Position numbers and translations under genes: made by a program. The notes beneath the pieces are model-generated. The model saw only the letters and a list, made by a program, of their open reading frames with translations, was not told where the DNA came from and made no database searches. Of a DNA stretch of 9,882 bases, positions 6,822 through 9,882 are shown in pieces; position 1 is the first letter of the stretch; each line of letters opens with the position of its first letter. This DNA comes from Nitrospiraceae bacterium (lineage in GTDB: Bacteria; Nitrospirota; Thermodesulfovibrionia; Thermodesulfovibrionales; Dissulfurispiraceae), in contig PMYY01000149.1 in assembly GCA_003170655.1 (NCBI GenBank), positions 1-9,882 on the forward strand, written 5' to 3'.

Positions 6822-7685
6822 TCAGCGTACAACCTCACCTATCGCCGACCAGTCAAGATCACCGAAGCCCTTTTGCATCGCCATCCTGAACATCTCTCGT
6901 ACCTCTGCGGACATAGGCAACGGCACTCCAAGTTCATCCCCGATGCGTAGCGCGTAAGTCATATCCTTGTGCATCCAGCGCAGCGCGAATAAAGCATCAT
7001 CATGCTTTCGCGCTATAATGTTAGGCGCCTTCATCTTTACAACGAGGCTGGCGAGCACGCCATCGTTTACCGCCTGAAGCACAGTATTCATGTTAAGCCC
7101 TGCCTTTTCAGCAAGAGCCATCCCCTCTCCTAAAACTGCCACCTGTGCCGCCGCCATCATATTATTGATGAGTTTGTAGGTCGCGCCGGACGACGGAGGG
7201 CCGAATAGAATCTGCGCCCGGCTGAAACTCTGAAGTACAGGTCGTATTGTCTTAAAATCGTTCGGCTCGGCACCTACATAAAGGCTTATCGTACCGCTCG
7301 CGGCAGCAGGTTTGCTGCCTGCCATAGGGCAGTCGGCGAACTTTAATCCCTTAGCCTGCGCAGCCGCGTGCAGTTCTCGCACCCATGCGAGTGAGAGCGT
7401 GCTGCATTCGACAACGAATGTGCCGGGCTGGGCGTCTGCCAATCCGCCATCGGGACCAAACCAAACCTCCCTTGATGCTGCATCGTCACCCACGACAGCA
7501 ATAACCATTTCGGCGCGCGAAGCCGCGGCAGACGGCGATTCCGCCCATACTGCTCCTTGAGAAATAAGCTGCGCAGCCTTCTCCTTTGTTCGATTATATA
7601 CATGCAGTTCGTAGCCGCCCTTGATCAGATTTGCGGCTATGCCGCTTCCCATCGTTCCGAGCCCGATCAATGCAATTCGTTTCAT
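6822..7685 (-). CDS. Beta-hydroxyacid dehydrogenase family NAD(P)-dependent oxidoreductase
   Basis: This 287-aa cytoplasmic enzyme belongs to the 3-hydroxyisobutyrate dehydrogenase / tartronate-semialdehyde reductase / glyoxylate-succinic semialdehyde reductase family. The Rossmann motif GLGTMGSGIAANL is at 8-20. VYNRT (29-33) after strand two, with Arg rather than an acidic residue, points to NADP(H). The substrate segment CPMAGSKPAAASGT is at 119-132, and the catalytic Lys171 sits in YKLINNMM with Asn174-Asn175. The C-terminal helical domain carries MHKDM (238-242). GSKPAA is closest in style to glyoxylate/succinic semialdehyde reductases, but the substrate is not certain. GGGAGGAG lies two bases before the ATG at 7685; an upstream ATG (7697) falls before that site and is unlikely. 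It is followed by the small membrane protein gene in the same transcript. Confidence 0.9.
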   Translation of the reverse strand: MKRIALIGLGTMGSGIAANLIKGGYELHVYNRTKEKAAQLISQGAVWAESPSAAASRAEMVIAVVGDDAASREVWFGPDGGLADAQPGTFVVECSTLSLAWVRELHAAAQAKGLKFADCPMAGSKPAAASGTISLYVGAEPNDFKTIRPVLQSFSRAQILFGPPSSGATYKLINNMMAAAQVAVLGEGMALAEKAGLNMNTVLQAVNDGVLASLVVKMKAPNIIARKHDDALFALRWMHKDMTYALRIGDELGVPLPMSAEVREMFRMAMQKGFGDLDWSAIGEVVR

Positions 7686-7851
7686 AACTCCTCCCATAAA
7701 AAATAAACATTATGCAATTCAATAAGCATTATACACGGAAACCTTTTAAATCAGGATCTAAGGAATAATCGAAGGCTTTCAGAGATACTTTTTGAAGGTT
7801 AGTGGAAACTTTAATTTGAATCTTCGCGTTACGATCAACTATCTTCGGGGA
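7686..7851. other. Gap between two minus-strand units, with a candidate promoter
   Basis: This AT-rich gap separates the HNH gene at the end of the ribosomal-protein operon from the dehydrogenase gene. On the minus strand, TATAAT (7728-7733) lies 42 bases before the dehydrogenase ATG and could be its -10 box, but the expected -35 position (around 7750-7757) has no good match. A second AT-rich -10-like CATAAT is closer to the gene. No clear rho-independent terminator for the upstream operon is seen, and I find no convincing gene here. Confidence 0.35.
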
Positions 7852-8136
7852 TCAAAGGCTTGTAAGGTACTCTTCCCATTCGATAGGCAGGAGGTATTTC
7901 TTTTTGTTGTTGCATTCCTTGCAGGCAGTGACAATATTGCTTTTGACCGATTTGCCACCCCTAATGATAGGCACTAGGTGGTCCATTGTAAGTTCTTTCG
8001 GAAGGACTTGGGCATTACAGTAGTAACATCTTCCGCAGGAGCACTTTCTCTTCCACCAGGTGCTTTCGCGGAGGGTCCGCGCTATGCTGCGCTCCCGTTT
8101 TACTTCTTCATCCGATACTTCCGAGACAAACGACAT
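7852..8136 (-). CDS. Small HNH endonuclease
   Basis: The 94-aa protein is a single HNH (His-Asn-His, beta-beta-alpha-metal) nuclease domain. A cysteine knuckle CGRCYYC (34-40) pairs with CKEC (72-75) to hold structural zinc. Catalytic features are Asp52-His53 in MDHLVP, GGKS (60-63), Asn67 and the NNKK at 76-79. Such small stand-alone HNH proteins act on DNA, but their roles are mostly unknown; there is no restriction or phage context here. A basic N-terminal part (about 10-32) may bind DNA. It is the last gene of the unit: its ATG overlaps the TAA of the preceding DUF507 gene by one base (TAATG), implying translational coupling. Confidence 0.85.
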   Translation of the reverse strand: MSFVSEVSDEEVKRERSIARTLRESTWWKRKCSCGRCYYCNAQVLPKELTMDHLVPIIRGGKSVKSNIVTACKECNNKKKYLLPIEWEEYLTSL

Positions 8137-8414
8137 TACTTCCGTCCTTTTTTGACCTCCTCTTCCTCATAAAATTTCCGGTAGAGCACTTCCCACTCGG
8201 GACTGCCCTCCACGAGCTTTTTTGAAAAAGAGAGGAGCTTCTTCGTCACCGTTTCATTGATATCCTCGCCGATTTTGAGTTCGTTGACGATGGTCTTCTT
8301 TATCTCGCGCCGCACTTCGCTTTCTTCGGCCTTCGGGACAATCAGCTTATTCTCCAGCAGGCCCTTGAGCAGCATATGAGTAGTGTGGCTGATCTTGTCG
8401 TCGGAGAGCATCAT
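8136..8414 (-). CDS. DUF507 family protein, second copy
   Basis: The 92-aa product has the DUF507 pattern: an N-terminal LSDDKISHTTHMLLKGL, a charged middle with EVRREIKKTI, and the typical C-terminus KLVEGSPEWEVLYRKFYEEE. It is predicted to be all-helical and cytoplasmic, and the family's function is not known. It overlaps the stop of the upstream DUF507 gene by four bases (ATGA) if the first ATG is used; a second ATG follows at once (8411). It overlaps the HNH gene downstream by one base. The neighbouring copy is similar in length but clearly divergent, so the duplication is old and the two may form a heteromer (inference). Confidence 0.85.
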   Translation of the reverse strand: MMLSDDKISHTTHMLLKGLLENKLIVPKAEESEVRREIKKTIVNELKIGEDINETVTKKLLSFSKKLVEGSPEWEVLYRKFYEEEEVKKGRK

Positions 8415-8692
8415 AATATGACATTCCTCTCTCTCACGATTTTTTGCTTGGTCATGTCGAAGAGCCTGCGGTAATCGAGCCTTCCTTTTTCGATCTCAGG
8501 CTCGAATTTCTTCAGGATCTGGCGGACCTCCTCGTTGAGCCGGTCTTCGACCGTCAACTCTTCGAGGAGGAGCCTTTCCGTCTCCGCGATCAGGGTCGCA
8601 ACCGGCACAAGGGATTCGACGAGGTCCTTTTTTACAAGGTTGTCGGCGATCTTTTTTGCCAGCATTGGGACCCAGCTCTTCGGAATTCGCAT
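8411..8692 (-). CDS. DUF507 family protein, first copy
   Basis: The 93-aa product is a more divergent DUF507 relative: MRIPKSWVPMLAKKIADNL aligns in style with the family N-terminus. Then come a helical segment with ETERLLLEELTVEDRLNEEV and a C-terminal RLDYRRLFDMTKQKIVRE that replaces the usual EGSPEWEVLYRKYYEEE. It is predicted to be helical and soluble, with no known function. The ATG is one base after the rpsR stop, and GGAAAGG within the end of rpsR serves as ribosome binding site, so it is cotranscribed with the ribosomal genes. Assignment to DUF507 rests on size, motif positions and the adjacent clearer copy. Confidence 0.75.
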   Translation of the reverse strand: MRIPKSWVPMLAKKIADNLVKKDLVESLVPVATLIAETERLLLEELTVEDRLNEEVRQILKKFEPEIEKGRLDYRRLFDMTKQKIVRERNVIL

Positions 8693-8693
8693 C

Positions 8694-8918
8694 TTACCTT
8701 TCCATGAATGGGATCAGCGCTATGTTTCTCGCCCTTTTGACCGCAGTGGTCAGTTCCCTCTGGTGGACAGAACAGTTTCCGGTCACTTTCCTGGAGAGTA
8801 TCTTGCCGCGCTCGGTCATATATCCACGGAGTATCTTCATGTCCTTATAATCGATGAAAGATATCTTTTCGGCGCAGAATCTGCAAAACTTCCTTCTCTG
8901 AAATCTTTTCGGCTGCAT
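8694..8918 (-). CDS. rpsR: 30S ribosomal protein S18
   Basis: This is the small-subunit protein that binds 16S rRNA in the platform together with S6. The 74-aa length is normal. The conserved core IDYKDMKILRGYMTERGKIL and the C-terminal TAVKRARNIALIPF are both present. The KFCRFC pair and NCSVH are the extra cysteine/histidine ligands of the zinc-binding (C+) form of S18. GGGAGGAG lies about nine bases before the ATG. It follows ssb after 28 bases, in the usual rpsF-ssb-rpsR order. Confidence 0.97.
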   Translation of the reverse strand: MQPKRFQRRKFCRFCAEKISFIDYKDMKILRGYMTERGKILSRKVTGNCSVHQRELTTAVKRARNIALIPFMER

Positions 8919-8946
8919 TATATTATCTCCTCCCGTGTATTAACAG

Positions 8947-9339
8947 TTAAAATGGCTCGACATCCGAAATTTCATCAGGCATGCCCACGTCTGTCGACCC
9001 GGAACTGCTTGAGGGGCCTTCCTTCTTGGACAAGAACCTGACAGTATTGGCCACAACCTCCATCTTGCTCTTCTTCTGGCCCTCGTATTCCCATCTTCTC
9101 TCGCGCAGACGGCCCTCGACGAGAACACTCCTGCCCTTGCTCAGATACTGACCGCAAGACTCGGCCTGCTTGCCAAAGACGACGGCGTCTATGAAGAGGG
9201 TTTCTTCCTTCCAGTCGTCGCCGGATTTAAACTTGGAGTTAACTGCGATGTGGACCGTGGCGACCGGCGTTCCTCCGGGCGTATATCTGACCTCGGGGTC
9301 CTTGGTGAGATTGCCTATGAGGATGACGCGGTTAAACAT
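8947..9339 (-). CDS. ssb: Single-stranded DNA-binding protein
   Basis: SSB coats single-stranded DNA in replication, recombination and repair. The 130-aa protein has an OB fold from MFNRVILIGNLTKDPEVRYT to about residue 105, with GKQAESCGQYLSKGRSVLVE as the usual fourth-strand region. A short linker of Ser and Gly follows, then an acidic tip ending in DVEPF, the site that recruits partner proteins through its terminal Pro-Phe. The linker is short compared with E. coli SSB. Its ATG overlaps the rpsF stop by one base (TGATG), and GAGGG seven bases upstream is the ribosome binding site. Confidence 0.97.
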   Translation of the reverse strand: MFNRVILIGNLTKDPEVRYTPGGTPVATVHIAVNSKFKSGDDWKEETLFIDAVVFGKQAESCGQYLSKGRSVLVEGRLRERRWEYEGQKKSKMEVVANTVRFLSKKEGPSSSSGSTDVGMPDEISDVEPF

Positions 9340-9713
9340 CAGGCGCCCTCTTTGATCTCGGCCACAGGGGCTTCTTCAGGAGCGACAGGCAAACCGCTGA
9401 TCTCTTTGGGAAGTGCAGCGATCTGCTTTTTACCGAGTTTGACGACCATGAATTTGAGGATAGTATCGAGGACCTTGAAATGCTCTTCGAGCTTCTTGAT
9501 AGTCTCAGAAGAGGCCTTATAAAGCAGGAAAACATAGTTTCCCATCTTCTGCTTGCTCATCTCGTAGGCGAGTCTTCTCTTCCCCCAGACCTCGGCCTTA
9601 AATACTTCGCCGTTTGCATTTTTTATTAGGTCGGTGATCTTGTCGATAACTGCCTTGGCTTCCTCTTCGCTGAGAGAAGGTGTGAGGATTACAACTGTTT
9701 CATAGAAATTCAT
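9339..9713 (-). CDS. rpsF: 30S ribosomal protein S6
   Basis: S6 pairs with S18 in the platform of the 30S subunit. The 124-aa product begins MNFYETVVIL and shows the S6 landmarks: LTPSLSEEEAKAVID, WGKRRLAYEMSKQKMGNYVF and a C-terminal extension rich in Ala, Glu and Pro. GGAGGT six bases before the ATG at 9713 fixes the start; the frame is open further upstream to 9770, but that part lies in the leader and has no similarity. It is the first gene of the rpsF-ssb-rpsR-DUF507-DUF507-HNH unit. Confidence 0.96.
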   Translation of the reverse strand: MNFYETVVILTPSLSEEEAKAVIDKITDLIKNANGEVFKAEVWGKRRLAYEMSKQKMGNYVFLLYKASSETIKKLEEHFKVLDTILKFMVVKLGKKQIAALPKEISGLPVAPEEAPVAEIKEGA

Positions 9714-9764
9714 CAAATACCTCCACTTGGATATGAAGCCCTTTCTCAAAGGAAAGAGCATGGA

Positions 9765-9802
9765 GGACACACATTCAAAGCGCTTACTTTGTCTTTGCGT
9801 CC
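9765..9802 (-). promoter_or_regulatory. Structured leader at the 5' end of the rpsF operon mRNA
   Basis: On the minus strand, GGACGCA (9796-9802) can pair with TGTGTCC (9765-9771, one G-U pair). Inside it, CAAAG (9787-9791) pairs with CTTTG (9776-9780) around a six-base loop, with a four-by-four internal loop between the stems. A second small hairpin, CCTTT-GAG-AAAGG (9740-9752), follows. In many bacteria S6-S18 bind a leader hairpin to repress this operon, so this is a candidate. The CCG element described for the known S6-S18 leader is not visible, so it may be unrelated or a variant. Confidence 0.4.
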
Positions 9803-9813
9803 GTCAAGTTGTT

Positions 9814-9843
9814 TTTATACCATATTTTTCGCTTTTAAATCAA
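9814..9843 (-). promoter_or_regulatory. Promoter of the rpsF operon
   Basis: On the minus strand, TTGATT (9838-9843) and TATAAA (9814-9819) are 18 bases apart, and TGG directly before the -10 makes it an extended -10 type. Transcription would start near 9807, giving a leader of about 94 bases before rpsF, just ahead of the hairpin. A TTGACG at 9802-9807 is another -35-like box, but it has no matching -10 at the right distance. Confidence 0.55.
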
Positions 9844-9882
9844 ATGATCTTGTACTCCTGGGTGCGCGACAATTTTTTTGAC

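Noticed and set aside
7852..8136. HNH gene as a sign of a phage, intron or restriction system
   Set aside because: No integrase, methylase, intron boundary or phage gene is nearby, and it is coupled to chromosomal genes.
8535..9041. 168-codon open frame on the plus strand across DUF507, rpsR and ssb
   Set aside because: It runs opposite three clear genes and its translation has no family features.

Overview
The window looks like a bacterial chromosome segment, probably from an anaerobic or environmental Gram-negative lineage such as Nitrospirota or the former Deltaproteobacteria. That guess rests on gene content: an rpsF-ssb-rpsR cluster followed by two DUF507 genes, a thioredoxin-type ArsC, and an SPFH/zinc-ribbon pair. 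No rRNA or other taxonomic marker is present, so the assignment is weak. I see no tRNA, insertion sequence, phage gene or CRISPR array.

Left part (1-3750). A thiamine-diphosphate 2-oxoacid decarboxylase (pyruvate/indolepyruvate decarboxylase type) occupies 81-1627 but is a pseudogene. It has two small frameshifts and one internal deletion whose junction carries a single copy of a 10-base sequence expected twice in an intact gene. Next is a CRP/FNR-family regulator on the minus strand, transcribed away from trpC (indole-3-glycerol-phosphate synthase). trpC is followed directly by a low-molecular-weight-phosphatase-type arsenate reductase whose ribosome binding site overlaps the trpC stop.

Middle (3777-6541). 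An SPFH-domain protein of the YdjI/'virion core protein-like' type is split from its own C-terminal double zinc ribbon by a one-base frameshift in a Gly/Met-rich linker. Downstream is a 512-aa protein with N-terminal and internal zinc ribbons and repeated aromatic 'PYY/PFW' segments. Together they resemble the Bacillus ydjG-ydjI pairing, a membrane-associated stress module of poorly known function.

Right part (6553-9882, all minus strand). One unit encodes a beta-hydroxyacid dehydrogenase and, two bases after its stop, an 88-aa three-helix membrane protein. The other unit is rpsF-ssb-rpsR-DUF507-DUF507-HNH, read leftward from a good extended -10 promoter with a structured leader. Three of its junctions overlap by 1-4 bases and the other two gaps are 1 and 28 bases, so a two-copy DUF507 cassette and a small HNH nuclease appear tied to ribosomal-protein and SSB expression.

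The most interesting points are the two broken genes (decarboxylase and SPFH), the SPFH/zinc-ribbon pair as an uncharacterised system, and the DUF507-DUF507-HNH tail of a housekeeping operon.
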